Notes: generated by a model from the letters alone, not told the origin. A stretch of DNA of 64,000 nucleotides from Promethearchaeota archaeon (GCA_030606485.1 JAUWGH010000011.1:1-64000), one strand, 5' to 3'. Positions 1 through 10,275 are shown, numbered from the stretch's first letter. Numbers and translations are program-made.

Positions 1-552
1 GATGATTTCTTTTATACACTCTATGATATATCAAATGAGCAATGGATTGGTGATCCAAATGGAATATTACTTGAAAATGGATATGCTACAATTGAATTAG
101 AGAATGCATTCTATTTAATTACTGTGTTTGTGAATGATACAGAAGGAAATGTTAATAGTACTTTTGTTTATTTTACAGTTGCAATTGATGCAATGATTAT
201 TACTCCTCCTCCAGAATTTTGGTGGATAGTTGGTATTTGTTCTACAATTGGAGCTGGTGCTATGGTTTCGGTAGTGGTAATTAAAAGGAGAAAATCCAAG
301 GCTCAAAAGTATCATCATGATAAAATATTTAAAAAACAAAAAGGTGGCATCTTGATATTTCAAGATAAGTTAGAGAAATTAGAGAAAGATTTAGAAGAAA
401 AATTAGTGGGTCTTAAAGCACCACCTCCACCACCCAGAAGGGACTTAAATAAGAAAAACCTTAAAGATACAGTTCTACCAAAAGAACTTAACTCAGAGAT
501 TTCAGAAAAGTCAGTTAATCAAGAAATAAAAAAAGATGAATTAGAAGAGTAA
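1..552 (+). CDS. C-terminal part of a cell-surface protein: extracellular Ig/cadherin-like segment, one TM helix, cytoplasmic Lys/Glu-rich tail (5' truncated by window)
   Basis: Frame 1 is open from base 1 (DDFFYTLYDISNEQWIGDPNGILLENGYATIELENAFYLITVFVNDTEGN...), then WWIVGICSTIGAGAMVSVVVIKRRK TM and charged tail; the listed ORF at 124 is only an internal Met. Confidence 0.75.
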   Translation, partial: DDFFYTLYDISNEQWIGDPNGILLENGYATIELENAFYLITVFVNDTEGNVNSTFVYFTVAIDAMIITPPPEFWWIVGICSTIGAGAMVSVVVIKRRKSKAQKYHHDKIFKKQKGGILIFQDKLEKLEKDLEEKLVGLKAPPPPPRRDLNKKNLKDTVLPKELNSEISEKSVNQEIKKDELEE

Positions 553-687
553 AAGGATAATTGAATATTTTTTTTTTAAACTTAAATCTTTAAAATAAAG
601 ATTCAAAAGGCAATAATTTATTTTTCGTCAATATGTTGTTTTAAAAGAAAAGCAAAAAGTAAAAAATAGTAAATGTTAGCATAATAT

Positions 688-1380
688 ATGGAATTAAAGA
701 AAGCAGATATTACTTTTTTGATTCTTATCATTATTATTACTATTTTTTCTATTGATTTAATTTTCTTTCCAGAACATAGAGAATTGATTGAAAATATTTC
801 AAGTACGGAACCTTTTCAGAATATGGAATCCGCTCTAATTATAACTTTTGTAGTTTGTTTGATTGGAAACCTCTTACCTGTTCCAACGCCATATACATGG
901 GTTGTTTGCTATGGAAGTGCTCCTTTTATCGGGTTAAATCTTTTTATCCCTATTTTAGTTGGAATTATTGCATCTCTTGGTTGTTTAGTGGGAGAAATGG
1001 GGGGTTATTTAGTAGGACGTGGAACTGCTGAATTTATTGATATAGAAAGCAAGGAAACTTTAACAGGATTAAGAAAGTATTTAGTAGATCATCCAAAAGC
1101 AGCACCACTTATGATATTTTTATTTGGACTCACACCACTTAATGATGATATACTGATCGTTCCATTAGGTTTAATAAAATATTCCGCCAAAAAGACAATA
1201 TTTTTCTGTTGGTTAGGTAAATTAGGATTGATGTTAATATTTGCATATGATCCTTTTAGTATATGTGGATTTTTGGGAGGAGAAAATTGGATTCTTAGCA
1301 TTTTAAGCTTGTACGGGATAATAATTGTAGTATATCTCCTAATAAGGGTAAACATTTTTAAGATATTAAAGAAAAAATAA
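688..1380 (+). CDS. VTT/DedA-like (SNARE-associated) integral membrane protein
   Basis: LPVPTPYTWVVCYGSAPFIGLN...GCLVGEMGGYLVGR resembles the VTT core; multiple TM helices. Confidence 0.6.
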   Translation: MELKKADITFLILIIIITIFSIDLIFFPEHRELIENISSTEPFQNMESALIITFVVCLIGNLLPVPTPYTWVVCYGSAPFIGLNLFIPILVGIIASLGCLVGEMGGYLVGRGTAEFIDIESKETLTGLRKYLVDHPKAAPLMIFLFGLTPLNDDILIVPLGLIKYSAKKTIFFCWLGKLGLMLIFAYDPFSICGFLGGENWILSILSLYGIIIVVYLLIRVNIFKILKKK

Positions 1381-1779
1381 AAAAAATTGAATTTAGAGAA
1401 TTTTATTTCAAAATTGATTAAAATTATCAATTTCTCTTTATATTTTTTTATTAAAATCAGTAAAAATTTTTAATAACTATGATCGTATATAATAAAATGA
1501 TGGGTTTTAATTTTCAAAAGGAATTATGGAAATCCATAAAGATTACAAAAATGATCACTATTTTTTTAAATCTGCATGAAATAGCTCATCGTATTTATCA
1601 CTTTTATATCTGCTCTTGATTTTAGTAAGAAATCCCAGAATAATGGGAAGATTTTAAAAATCAGTTTAATAATAATATGAAAAGAGTCATAAGGTTTAAA
1701 TATTAATTTATAAATTAATTTGTTATTTATTTAAATAGTTATTTATATAAAAATAGATAAAAAAATCAAGGTGAAAAAA

Positions 1780-1920
1780 ATGGGAACAACAAGTATAGAT
1801 AAACCTGTATTTTATCCAAACTTTATAGAAAATTATGGAAAAATTAAGTTTGCAGAGAATGATAATTTTTGGGTAAATGATTTTTATGATTCCTTTGTAA
1901 AATATTTTTTTAAGGAGTAA
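1780..1920 (+). CDS. Short ORF (46 aa), possibly a truncated gene
   Basis: MGTTSIDKPVFYPNFIENYGKIKFAENDNFWVNDFYDSFVKYFFKE; A+G-rich run just upstream of the ATG; not in ORF track. Confidence 0.3.
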   Translation: MGTTSIDKPVFYPNFIENYGKIKFAENDNFWVNDFYDSFVKYFFKE

Positions 1921-1963
1921 GTAAGTGAGATAATAATTTTTTTTTAATTTTTTTCTTCTAAAA

Positions 1964-2031
1964 TTATAATGAAATTGTTTTTAAGTAGATAAATCTATTT
2001 ATTAAATAATTCGGAGAAAATTTCATTATAA
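1964..2031 (+). promoter_or_regulatory. Candidate structured 5' leader or operator upstream of QueT
   Basis: Perfect 13-bp inverted repeat TTATAATGAAATT (1964-1976) / AATTTCATTATAA (2019-2031), enclosing AAGTAGAT-AA-ATCTATTT hairpin, 13 nt before ATG 2044. Confidence 0.4.
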
Positions 2032-2043
2032 ACGATTACATTA

Positions 2044-2556
2044 ATGAATCTGAAATCCTTAGATGTAGCAATGGCTGCCATAACTGCTGCCTTATATATT
2101 GTTTTAGGCTATTTATTTCAGCCAATTTCATTTTTTGAAATTCAATTTAGAGTAGCTGAAGTTATGGTTGGGATGTGCATTTTATTTCCGATACCGGGGC
2201 TAATTGGCAAAATTATTGGTGTGTTTTTTGTCAATATGACTTCTCCTTTTGTACCCCTTGATTTTATAAGTTGTATTGTGAATATTCCTGCTTTATATTG
2301 CATTATTTTATTTAAAAAACTTGGGAAAGAGGGAAAGCTGATACGATATATTGGTGGAATATTTTATGCTTTAATCATTTCATGTTATGTGGCGTGGCTT
2401 ATAGGATATTGGTTCAGTCTACCTAGTGAGCTTTTCCCTCTGAATTTTTTATATGTATTCATATCCGAAGTAATATTAGCAACGTTGGGCATATACATTT
2501 TTTCAATTATTGAAAAAAGAGTAGATTTTCAAAGATATGAACCTTCTCAAGATTAA
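2044..2556 (+). CDS. queT: QueT family transporter (queuosine/archaeosine precursor uptake)
   Basis: MNLKSLDVAMAAITAALYIVLGYLFQPISFFEIQFRVAEVMVGMCILFPIPGLIGKIIGVFFVNM fits the QueT family. Confidence 0.8.
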   Translation: MNLKSLDVAMAAITAALYIVLGYLFQPISFFEIQFRVAEVMVGMCILFPIPGLIGKIIGVFFVNMTSPFVPLDFISCIVNIPALYCIILFKKLGKEGKLIRYIGGIFYALIISCYVAWLIGYWFSLPSELFPLNFLYVFISEVILATLGIYIFSIIEKRVDFQRYEPSQD

Positions 2557-2559
2557 TAT

Positions 2560-3657
2560 TTAAATGAAGACCTCATTAACAATATCTTCAATAGGTTTGA
2601 ATATATTCAAATTGCCATCCCATGTTTTTAAAATGTTAAAAAATATTTTTTCGATTCTTTGGACAAAGTTTTTTAAAGTAATTCGAATTGATTCAAGATC
2701 TTCTTCACAAACTAGCACTCCAATAATATATTTTCCCGGCTGGAATATCATGGTCTTTCCTTCTTTTTCAATAATAGAGATATCCTTTTTATCAGTGATT
2801 GATTCTAATATGATTTGAACACTTGATAAAGCCCCCGAAGCTACAATTTCATCAAAAGATTTCCTTTTTTCTCGAAAGTGTTTAGTATATAGACAGAGTC
2901 CAGATTGCATAATTATATAAATAGAATCTATTTTTTCTTTCCAAAAGTATTCAGTTATTGATGATATAGAGAGAAAATATAGAGAAAGTAATACCAACCC
3001 GATTATTTGAAAGACAGCACCTATTAATCTACCAACCAAACCAAATAGATTTACTATTACATCCGTGGTTAATGCATAGCCAATATTGAGGAAAATAAAT
3101 CCACTAAATAATTCAAATAAATGCCATTTGAAGTTTTTCAATACCTTTTTTAATTCCTTACTAGTACTAACTTTTATCAAATAATGGAAGAAAAATACAA
3201 AATATATCATCCAAGAGAAAAAAAATGAGAATGTTTTTGTAAATACTGATTCAATAAAAAAACAGATAACAAAGAGAATCATAAATACTGTAAAAATAAA
3301 GGTAAATAGATATTTTTTAAAAAAGATTTGAAATTTTTCCATATTATAGATAAATAATAGTCCAGATATCATTTGTACAAAATAAGCAAAATTCAATAAT
3401 ATAAGTCGTATATGTAAATCTTCAACATAATAATCTGAAATAATATAAATTAACCACATAAGAGAATAGCCAAGACAAAACCAACTAAAAGCCTTCCATT
3501 GCAAATTAGATATTTCTTCTTTTTTATTTTTAGATTTAATCCAAAGAATAATACCAATTTCAAGAGCAAAAAAAATTACAATCTCTTCCATAATCAATAA
3601 AGGTTCTTGAAATGGCCCTTGTATCGGAAAATTAACTCCATTAAGCATAATTAACAT
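2560..3657 (-). CDS. Multi-TM (about 7) membrane protein with cytoplasmic C-terminal longin/roadblock-like candidate sensor domain
   Basis: N-terminal TM series; C-term IDSIYIIMQSGLCLYTKHF...GALSSVQIILESITD...; paralogue of 3669-4820. Confidence 0.55.
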   Translation of the reverse strand: MLIMLNGVNFPIQGPFQEPLLIMEEIVIFFALEIGIILWIKSKNKKEEISNLQWKAFSWFCLGYSLMWLIYIISDYYVEDLHIRLILLNFAYFVQMISGLLFIYNMEKFQIFFKKYLFTFIFTVFMILFVICFFIESVFTKTFSFFFSWMIYFVFFFHYLIKVSTSKELKKVLKNFKWHLFELFSGFIFLNIGYALTTDVIVNLFGLVGRLIGAVFQIIGLVLLSLYFLSISSITEYFWKEKIDSIYIIMQSGLCLYTKHFREKRKSFDEIVASGALSSVQIILESITDKKDISIIEKEGKTMIFQPGKYIIGVLVCEEDLESIRITLKNFVQRIEKIFFNILKTWDGNLNIFKPIEDIVNEVFI

Positions 3658-3668
3658 TAAAATATGTT

Positions 3669-4820
3669 CTAATTCATTTTTAAAATATTTTTCATAATTG
3701 TATCAAAACTTGAAAATATCCTTTCTGTACTACTTCCATCTAGAAATTCTAAAATGGGAATTACATGTTTATACATCCATTGAAATTGATTTTTAATGGT
3801 TGTTAAAAAATATTTATTGCTATCCATTTCTCCTTTAACCAATAAAATAAAGAAAATATTAGAAATCGGCTCTTCTCCATATTCTAAAAGAATTGAAAAC
3901 CCGCCTTGTTTAATTTGTTTAATTTTCTTATCTTTTGTTTCTGCAACAGCAGTAAAGATTTCAATAATTCCAATCATTCCATGTGATATTAATTTTATAC
4001 TTTCATTAATATTTATGAGAGTTTTTTTTGAATTATCCATATCTTCTGTGTATGATGTGAAATTATATGAATATAGTTTTTTAAGTGTTTTTCGATTTAT
4101 AATAAAAAGGCTTATTAGATTTTGTTTCCAAAAAAATTCAAGAAAAACTGGAAATCTTAATGCTCCCAATAATAAAATTATTAATCCTAAACTTAGTGTG
4201 GTAATAAATGGTATAGCAATAATAGGGTTTTGTATTTGAGTTTCAAGATCACTTACTGGTATAAATCCAATAATTATCGCTGAAATAATTATTAATGCTC
4301 CTAAAAATATAAACCTCAATCTTTTTTTTATAATACCACTCGACAATCTAATTAGGTTAAGTTGGAAAATTAGAAAAAATAGAAAATCTATAGATATGAA
4401 AATAGTAGCAAAATGAAATTCAGTAGTTGCTGGATTAAATATAAAAATTGAAATAAATGGAAAAATATTCATAAATATCAATATTTTTGTTAATGTAGGG
4501 TTAATTATTTCTTTATACACTTTTGAGGAAATATGATATAGAATTAATACGCTTGCGATTAATACCAGTAAATAAACAATCCTTGCAAAAATATCTTTGA
4601 TAAAAATGTTAGTAATATAAAAATCGTTAATTATATCAAATAAACACCCGGTTATTGACAAGCCAAAAAATATTCCATAATATAGTAAAATCTTATTTAA
4701 TTCTATTTTTCTTTCTCGATGTCTATAATAATAATAAAGAAAATAGAAGGACATTTGATATCCAATAATAAATGATATAAAAATAAAGGGCAAATAAAAT
4801 GTTCTTAGTTCTACGGTCAT
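3669..4820 (-). CDS. Multi-TM membrane protein with soluble C-terminal domain, tandem paralogue of the preceding gene
   Basis: TM series then EFFWKQNLISLFIINRKTLKKLYSYNF...GMIGIIEIFTAVAE, same architecture as neighbour. Confidence 0.55.
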   Translation of the reverse strand: MTVELRTFYLPFIFISFIIGYQMSFYFLYYYYRHRERKIELNKILLYYGIFFGLSITGCLFDIINDFYITNIFIKDIFARIVYLLVLIASVLILYHISSKVYKEIINPTLTKILIFMNIFPFISIFIFNPATTEFHFATIFISIDFLFFLIFQLNLIRLSSGIIKKRLRFIFLGALIIISAIIIGFIPVSDLETQIQNPIIAIPFITTLSLGLIILLLGALRFPVFLEFFWKQNLISLFIINRKTLKKLYSYNFTSYTEDMDNSKKTLININESIKLISHGMIGIIEIFTAVAETKDKKIKQIKQGGFSILLEYGEEPISNIFFILLVKGEMDSNKYFLTTIKNQFQWMYKHVIPILEFLDGSSTERIFSSFDTIMKNILKMN

Positions 4821-5174
4821 AAACTCTGATTACTCGATTTTTTAAAAAATTATACTAATTATTTTATTATAAAACTAAAATTTTTTTAATCAAATTTGAA
4901 ATGGGCGTGAATTCTAGATCTAATAAGATCTTGAAATTTTTTTTCTTATCCTTCTAGAGATATAAAACTACTATAGATAAATAAAATTAATTGAAAAATA
5001 AATAATTATTTAATTAACAATGAATATTAACTTTTTTCTATGCATAATATTTTATTATGAAATCCATTAAGTATAACTCAAAATTACAATTCGAATTTCA
5101 TTAGGTATATATATTGTAGAAAATATATTTATAAATTATAATTTTTGATAAGAAAAAATTTAGTGTTGGTAAAA

Positions 5175-6908
5175 ATGAGTAATAATAATTCTTTTGTAAA
5201 TTATGTTACTTTAGGTGGAATAATTCTTTTCTTTTTTACAGTATTAGTTGCATTATTTGCATGGATTACATATGGAACAATAGAAGGAGTGTTGGGATCA
5301 CTTGCATATATTATTGTAGGTGTGTTGAATATTTTTCCATGGATAATACCTTTTGCGGGAATTCCATTGGGGATTTTAGATATTCTTGGGTTTTTTGGAC
5401 AGGGGATGTATAGTTTAACATTAAATTTAGCGCATCTCAATCATAGTTGGATGCCTTTTTTATGGTATTGGGTTGTAGCTATTATTGCTAGTATAATCGA
5501 TATAGTATTTATGTTGCTCATAATTTCATGGCTAAGAGGATTAAAGTACAGAAAAAAAGAGCCAAAAACAAATATTGCGTTAATTAATTGTAATATTATC
5601 GATGGGAATCGCGATAGTGAAGTAATTAAAGATGGAGTAATTTTAATTAAAAATATTGTAAAAGAAAACGAAACGCCTGGTTTAATTGTAGGTGTTGGAA
5701 AAAAGGATGCAATTGAAATACCAGGGGATTATAAAAAGATAGATCTTAAAGATGCCTATGTGCTTCCTGGATTAATTAATGCCCATTGTCATTTATCTGG
5801 TAGTGGAAAACCAATGAAAATAATGAATCTTAGTGATAAAATGCTGAGTATTTTAATGAAACTATTTAAAACACCTTTAGGAAAGATTCTTCTTATTAAA
5901 ATGATGAAAAAAAATGTTTTAAACGCTTTAAATGCCGGTGTAACAACGCTTAGGTCATTAAGTGATCCTTTTTATTTAGATGTAAAATTAAGAAAGAAAA
6001 TTGAAAAGGGAAAATTTGTTGGGCCTAGATTAATTTGTGCTGGTCAAGGAATTTGTATTACTGGTGGTCATGGAGCTATAATGGGTTATGTTGCAGATTC
6101 AATACCTGAAATAAGGAAATGTATTAGAAAAAACCTTCGAAAAGAGGTTGATTGTATAAAAATCCTTTCAACTGGGGGTGTTATGGATGCTAGAAAAGTG
6201 GGAGAGGCTGGAAGACCTCAGATGACCGTCGAGGAAATTGAGACCGCTTGTTTTGAAGCTCACCGGGGAGGTTTATTAATCGCAACCCACTGTGAAAGTA
6301 CAGAAGGAATTAAAGAAGCTCTCTTAGGCGGTGTTGATACAATTGAACATGGAGCTGAAATCACAGACGAACTCGTACCATTATTTAAAAACAACCCAAA
6401 ATCTCTACGAGGGTATACAGCGTTAATACCCACCGTCATAGCAGGTATGGGGATGGCCACACTCCCGATTAAAGTAACAAAAATAACACAAGTGAAACAT
6501 GAAAATGCGAAGCTGATAGAAATAGGAATGATTAAAGGATTACAAAGAGCTTATAAGGAAGGTATAAAATTAGGCCTTGGAACGGATGCTTCAGTTCCTT
6601 ATTCTACTCATTATGAGGTTTGGAAAGAATTAAAACATTATCTTAAATATACAGATATGACATCCCAAGATGCGATATATTTTGCAACAAAAAATAACGC
6701 AGAAATAATCGGGATCGATGATATAACTGGTACTATAGAGACTGGAAAATCGGCAGACCTTCAAGTTGTTCCTGGGAATCCTCTTGAAAATATTGATTTT
6801 CTTGGAGAAGTTTTTAAAGTAATAATACAAGGGAATTTAATCAAAAACCCTAAAGTGAAAAAAATAAAGAAACTAAAGGAATTTGAACCAATAAAATTAT
6901 CCAGTTAA
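5175..6908 (+). CDS. Membrane-anchored amidohydrolase (imidazolonepropionase-like)
   Basis: N-terminal TM helices; GLINAHCHLSGSG metal motif, STGGVMDARK, LGTDASVP; ATG 5175 preferred to TTG 5145. Confidence 0.8.
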   Translation: MSNNNSFVNYVTLGGIILFFFTVLVALFAWITYGTIEGVLGSLAYIIVGVLNIFPWIIPFAGIPLGILDILGFFGQGMYSLTLNLAHLNHSWMPFLWYWVVAIIASIIDIVFMLLIISWLRGLKYRKKEPKTNIALINCNIIDGNRDSEVIKDGVILIKNIVKENETPGLIVGVGKKDAIEIPGDYKKIDLKDAYVLPGLINAHCHLSGSGKPMKIMNLSDKMLSILMKLFKTPLGKILLIKMMKKNVLNALNAGVTTLRSLSDPFYLDVKLRKKIEKGKFVGPRLICAGQGICITGGHGAIMGYVADSIPEIRKCIRKNLRKEVDCIKILSTGGVMDARKVGEAGRPQMTVEEIETACFEAHRGGLLIATHCESTEGIKEALLGGVDTIEHGAEITDELVPLFKNNPKSLRGYTALIPTVIAGMGMATLPIKVTKITQVKHENAKLIEIGMIKGLQRAYKEGIKLGLGTDASVPYSTHYEVWKELKHYLKYTDMTSQDAIYFATKNNAEIIGIDDITGTIETGKSADLQVVPGNPLENIDFLGEVFKVIIQGNLIKNPKVKKIKKLKEFEPIKLSS

Positions 6909-6969
6909 AAATTTCTTTTATTTATTTCTTTTTTATTATTTAAATTTTAATTTTAGTGTTTAAGAATTA

Positions 6970-7518
6970 TTATTCTCTCCATCTTTTAACATGTTCCCCA
7001 GAAACTCCTAATAAATCCATAAGTCTATTGATTGTATGTTCAATTAGATCATTAATAGTCTCTGGTTTTGTATAGAAAGCTGGCATTAAAGGAGCAATTA
7101 TCACTCCCAATTTGGCCAATTTACTCATATTTTCCAAATGGATTGGTGAGAGTGGAGATTCTCTTGGGCATAAGATTAACTTTCTTTTTTCCTTCATACA
7201 TACTTCAGCTGCTCTGATTATCAAATTATTTGCAATTCCGTTCGCAATTAAGCCCAAGGTCTTCATTGAACAAGGAATCACAATCATTGCATCAAAAAGG
7301 TGGGAACCACTGGCAATTGAAACATTATAATCATTGAATTCATATACCTTGCCGTACTTACTCAACTCAGCTAGGAAATACGGGTTCTCTTGCTTAATAA
7401 CCTCCTTTCCAACTTCAGAAACAATAATCTCAAGCTCTGCTTTTTTAAATAGTTTTTCAATAAACTTTTGAGCATATATAGCTCCAGATGCGCCAGTAAT
7501 TCCAACTATTACTCTCAT
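6970..7518 (-). CDS. ubiX: UbiX family flavin prenyltransferase
   Basis: MRVIVGITGASGAIYAQKFIE, VIPCSMKTLGLIANGIANNLIIRAAEVCMKEKRKLILCPRESPLSPIHLENM. Confidence 0.93.
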   Translation of the reverse strand: MRVIVGITGASGAIYAQKFIEKLFKKAELEIIVSEVGKEVIKQENPYFLAELSKYGKVYEFNDYNVSIASGSHLFDAMIVIPCSMKTLGLIANGIANNLIIRAAEVCMKEKRKLILCPRESPLSPIHLENMSKLAKLGVIIAPLMPAFYTKPETINDLIEHTINRLMDLLGVSGEHVKRWRE

Positions 7519-7520
7519 TA

Positions 7521-8708
7521 CTAAATTATTTCCAATTTTTTCCCGATTCTTTCAATGGCACCTAATGCATTATCTAAATCTTCCTTTGAGAGCAATGCAT
7601 TCATCTGAACCCTTATTCTTGAGAGCTCTTTAGCAACCATGGGAAAGACGATTGGTGTTACGTAGATTGATTCCTCAGTAAATAACAACTCACCTAGTTT
7701 TTGGGCTTTACCTGGATCCCCTACAATTAATGGAATGATCGGAGTTTGTGAATTTCCTGTATTGAAACCCATTTTTTGAACCTCCTTCTTGAAATAATTT
7801 GTGTGATCCCATAATTTTTTTACATGCTCTGGTTCATTTTCAACTACATCAACTGCAGCAATGCAAGCTGCAACCAATCCGGGAGGATGAGCAGTACTAA
7901 GTAGATATGTCCTGCTTTTATTGGTAATATATTCTATCAAATCTTTTGAACCTGCTACTGTTCCACCAAAAACACCAAAACCTTTACTCATTGAACCGCC
8001 TTCAATATGTACTTTTCCTTGTAATTTAAAATGAGCAACTATTCCTCTTCCTTCTCCCAAAACACCTTCACCATGGCAGTCATCAACAAACACCATTGCC
8101 CCATATTCTTCTGCGAATTTTGAAATTTCGTCTAATGGTGCAATATCACCATCCATTGAAAACACTCCATCTGTGATAATAAGGATTCTTCTTGCTCCAC
8201 TTTTATCTGCCTCTTTTAATTGAACTCCTAAGTCAGCTACATCAGTATGTTTATACACTAACCTCTTAGCACTTGTTAATCTTACTCCATCAATTATCGA
8301 ACCATGATTTAATTGATCAGAAATTACAACATCCTCTTTTCCGATTAATTGAGGAATTACCCCTGAATTAACTGCATAACCCGTCTGACATAAAATTGAT
8401 GCTTCAACTTCTTTAAATTTAGCAAACTTTTCTTGAAACTCTCTTGTTAAATCAAACGTTCCCGCAATAACCGGTACTGCCCCTGCACCCGCACCATATT
8501 TATTAATTGCGTCAATTGAAGCCTGCACAACTTTCGGATGTGTCGCAAGACCAAGATAATTATTAGTGTTGAGCATTAATACCTGCTTACCATCTACAAC
8601 AGAGTGTGGTTTTGAAGAAGCTTCAAGATGCCTAATAACCCAATTTAAATTACTATCATATATATTTTTTATTTCCTCTTTAAGAAATGCTTCTGGTTCT
8701 CTTTTCAT
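7521..8708 (-). CDS. kbl: Glycine C-acetyltransferase (2-amino-3-ketobutyrate CoA ligase)
   Basis: NTNNYLGLATHPKVV, FVDDCHGEGVLGEGRGIVAHF, HIEGGSMSKGFGVFGG PLP fold type I signature. Confidence 0.88.
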   Translation of the reverse strand: MKREPEAFLKEEIKNIYDSNLNWVIRHLEASSKPHSVVDGKQVLMLNTNNYLGLATHPKVVQASIDAINKYGAGAGAVPVIAGTFDLTREFQEKFAKFKEVEASILCQTGYAVNSGVIPQLIGKEDVVISDQLNHGSIIDGVRLTSAKRLVYKHTDVADLGVQLKEADKSGARRILIITDGVFSMDGDIAPLDEISKFAEEYGAMVFVDDCHGEGVLGEGRGIVAHFKLQGKVHIEGGSMSKGFGVFGGTVAGSKDLIEYITNKSRTYLLSTAHPPGLVAACIAAVDVVENEPEHVKKLWDHTNYFKKEVQKMGFNTGNSQTPIIPLIVGDPGKAQKLGELLFTEESIYVTPIVFPMVAKELSRIRVQMNALLSKEDLDNALGAIERIGKKLEII

Positions 8709-8882
8709 TTAATCATCTTTTATTATTTTGATTTATATTTGTAAAAAAATCTATGTTTAAAACTAATTTTCTGAAAACATATAAGTTTTTCCAAAATTTA
8801 ATTCATTAATATTTCTAAAAAAATAAGTCATAAGACTTTTTTATTTGACTAACCTATGATTATTATCTAAATTTAATCCATT

Positions 8883-9842
8883 ATGAGACTGATAAAAATT
8901 AAAAGAATTCTTGTAATTGGGTCATGCGGTCAAATCGGTAGTGAACTTGTTCCGGCACTTAGAGAGAAGTATGGGAGTAAAAATGTAATTGCAACTGGAA
9001 GACGGACGCCTCCACCTAAAAGCATGCGTGAATCGGGACCGTTTATCTATCTGGAAGCCTTGAATCGTGATGCTCTCGCAAAAGTGATGTATGAGTATGA
9101 GATAAATACAATCTATCACATGGCTTCGATCCTTTCAGCAACTGGAGAAAAAATGCCTCAAACAGCTTGGGAGATAAACATGAATAGCCTAATAAATGTT
9201 CTTGAAATTGGAAGAAGATATAAAATTGAACGTATTATTTGGCCAAGCTCAATTGCCGCTTTCGGACCAACCACTCCGAGAGAACAAACACCAAATGACA
9301 CCATTCTCCAACCCACTACAATGTATGGAATAACAAAAGTGGCCGGAGAACTGTTAGCAGAATACTACTTTAAAAAATTCGGTCTCGACACTCGCTCAAT
9401 GAGACTCCCGGGCATTATCAGTAGTGAAACACCCCCAGGAGGGGGAACAACCGATTATGCCGTAGAAATCTTCTATGAAGCGATCAAGAATAAACGCTAC
9501 ACCTGCTTTGTTAAAGAAGACACTGTTCTGCCAATGATGTACATGCCAGATTGTATAAAATGTATGATCGATTTAATGGAAGCGGATGGTTCAAAATTGA
9601 CCCGTCATATATATAATGTGACGGGATTGAGTTTCTCTGCAGGGGAATTGGCAACTGAAATCAAAAAGCACATACCTGAATTCAAAATCGAGTACAAACC
9701 AGACTTTAGACAAGCAATTGCTGATTCTTGGCCTAAAACTATCGATGATTCCTTAGCACGTGAAGAATGGTCCTGGAATCCAAGCTATAATCTTACAACA
9801 ATGACAAAGGATATGCTTGAAAAACTAAATAAAAGATTGTAA
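8883..9842 (+). CDS. tdh: NAD-dependent epimerase-type L-threonine 3-dehydrogenase
   Basis: ILVIGSCGQIGSELVPALREKYG, SSIAAFGP, MYGITKVAGELLAEYY, RLPGIISSETPPGGGTTDYAVEIFYEA; divergent from kbl. Confidence 0.82.
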   Translation: MRLIKIKRILVIGSCGQIGSELVPALREKYGSKNVIATGRRTPPPKSMRESGPFIYLEALNRDALAKVMYEYEINTIYHMASILSATGEKMPQTAWEINMNSLINVLEIGRRYKIERIIWPSSIAAFGPTTPREQTPNDTILQPTTMYGITKVAGELLAEYYFKKFGLDTRSMRLPGIISSETPPGGGTTDYAVEIFYEAIKNKRYTCFVKEDTVLPMMYMPDCIKCMIDLMEADGSKLTRHIYNVTGLSFSAGELATEIKKHIPEFKIEYKPDFRQAIADSWPKTIDDSLAREEWSWNPSYNLTTMTKDMLEKLNKRL

Positions 9843-9942
9843 ACGATACAACGATTTCTTGTTCTCCTTTAAAATCAACTCCATATTAAAAAAAAATATA
9901 ATTTTTATTTATAATTTTGGATTATATCCATTGAAGATATCT

Positions 9943-10275
9943 TTATTTGGGCATTGCTAGTCCTACTAACGGCAATGCTTCCTTTCCGGACATGAAAGTT
10001 TCTATTTCATACCTAAATCCTTCGATGTCTGAATACTCAAGTAACATTTGAATAGACAGACTCATAGCTTCTTCATATTTCCCTTTTTGTATTTCACTAA
10101 TAGCAATAACTTTCATGCCATCTTGAGTTGGTCTCACACCCACTCTTAATATAGGTTTTGCGATAGATGGATCATCAGGATATTTTTTAGTAACTTCTAA
10201 AAATTTTTTCCCAACCTCTGCTGATTTACCAGATGGAAACCAGCTGGTTGTTACCATCAATACCATTAGTTTCAC
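9943..10275 (-). CDS. Small uncharacterised protein, paralogous family A copy 1
   Basis: TTSWFPSGKSAEVGKKFLEV...EIETFMSGKEALPLVGLAMPK; paralogues at 10454 and 49391. Confidence 0.7.
   Translation of the reverse strand: MKLMVLMVTTSWFPSGKSAEVGKKFLEVTKKYPDDPSIAKPILRVGVRPTQDGMKVIAISEIQKGKYEEAMSLSIQMLLEYSDIEGFRYEIETFMSGKEALPLVGLAMPK

Noticed and set aside
1089-1430. Antisense ORFs in the track (e.g. 1089-1430 -, 6260-6460 -, 28223-28486 +, 33918-34196 +, 42056-42553 -, 48561-48884 +, 58537-58887 +)
   Set aside because: They overlap well-supported genes on the opposite strand and have low-complexity or shadow-frame composition
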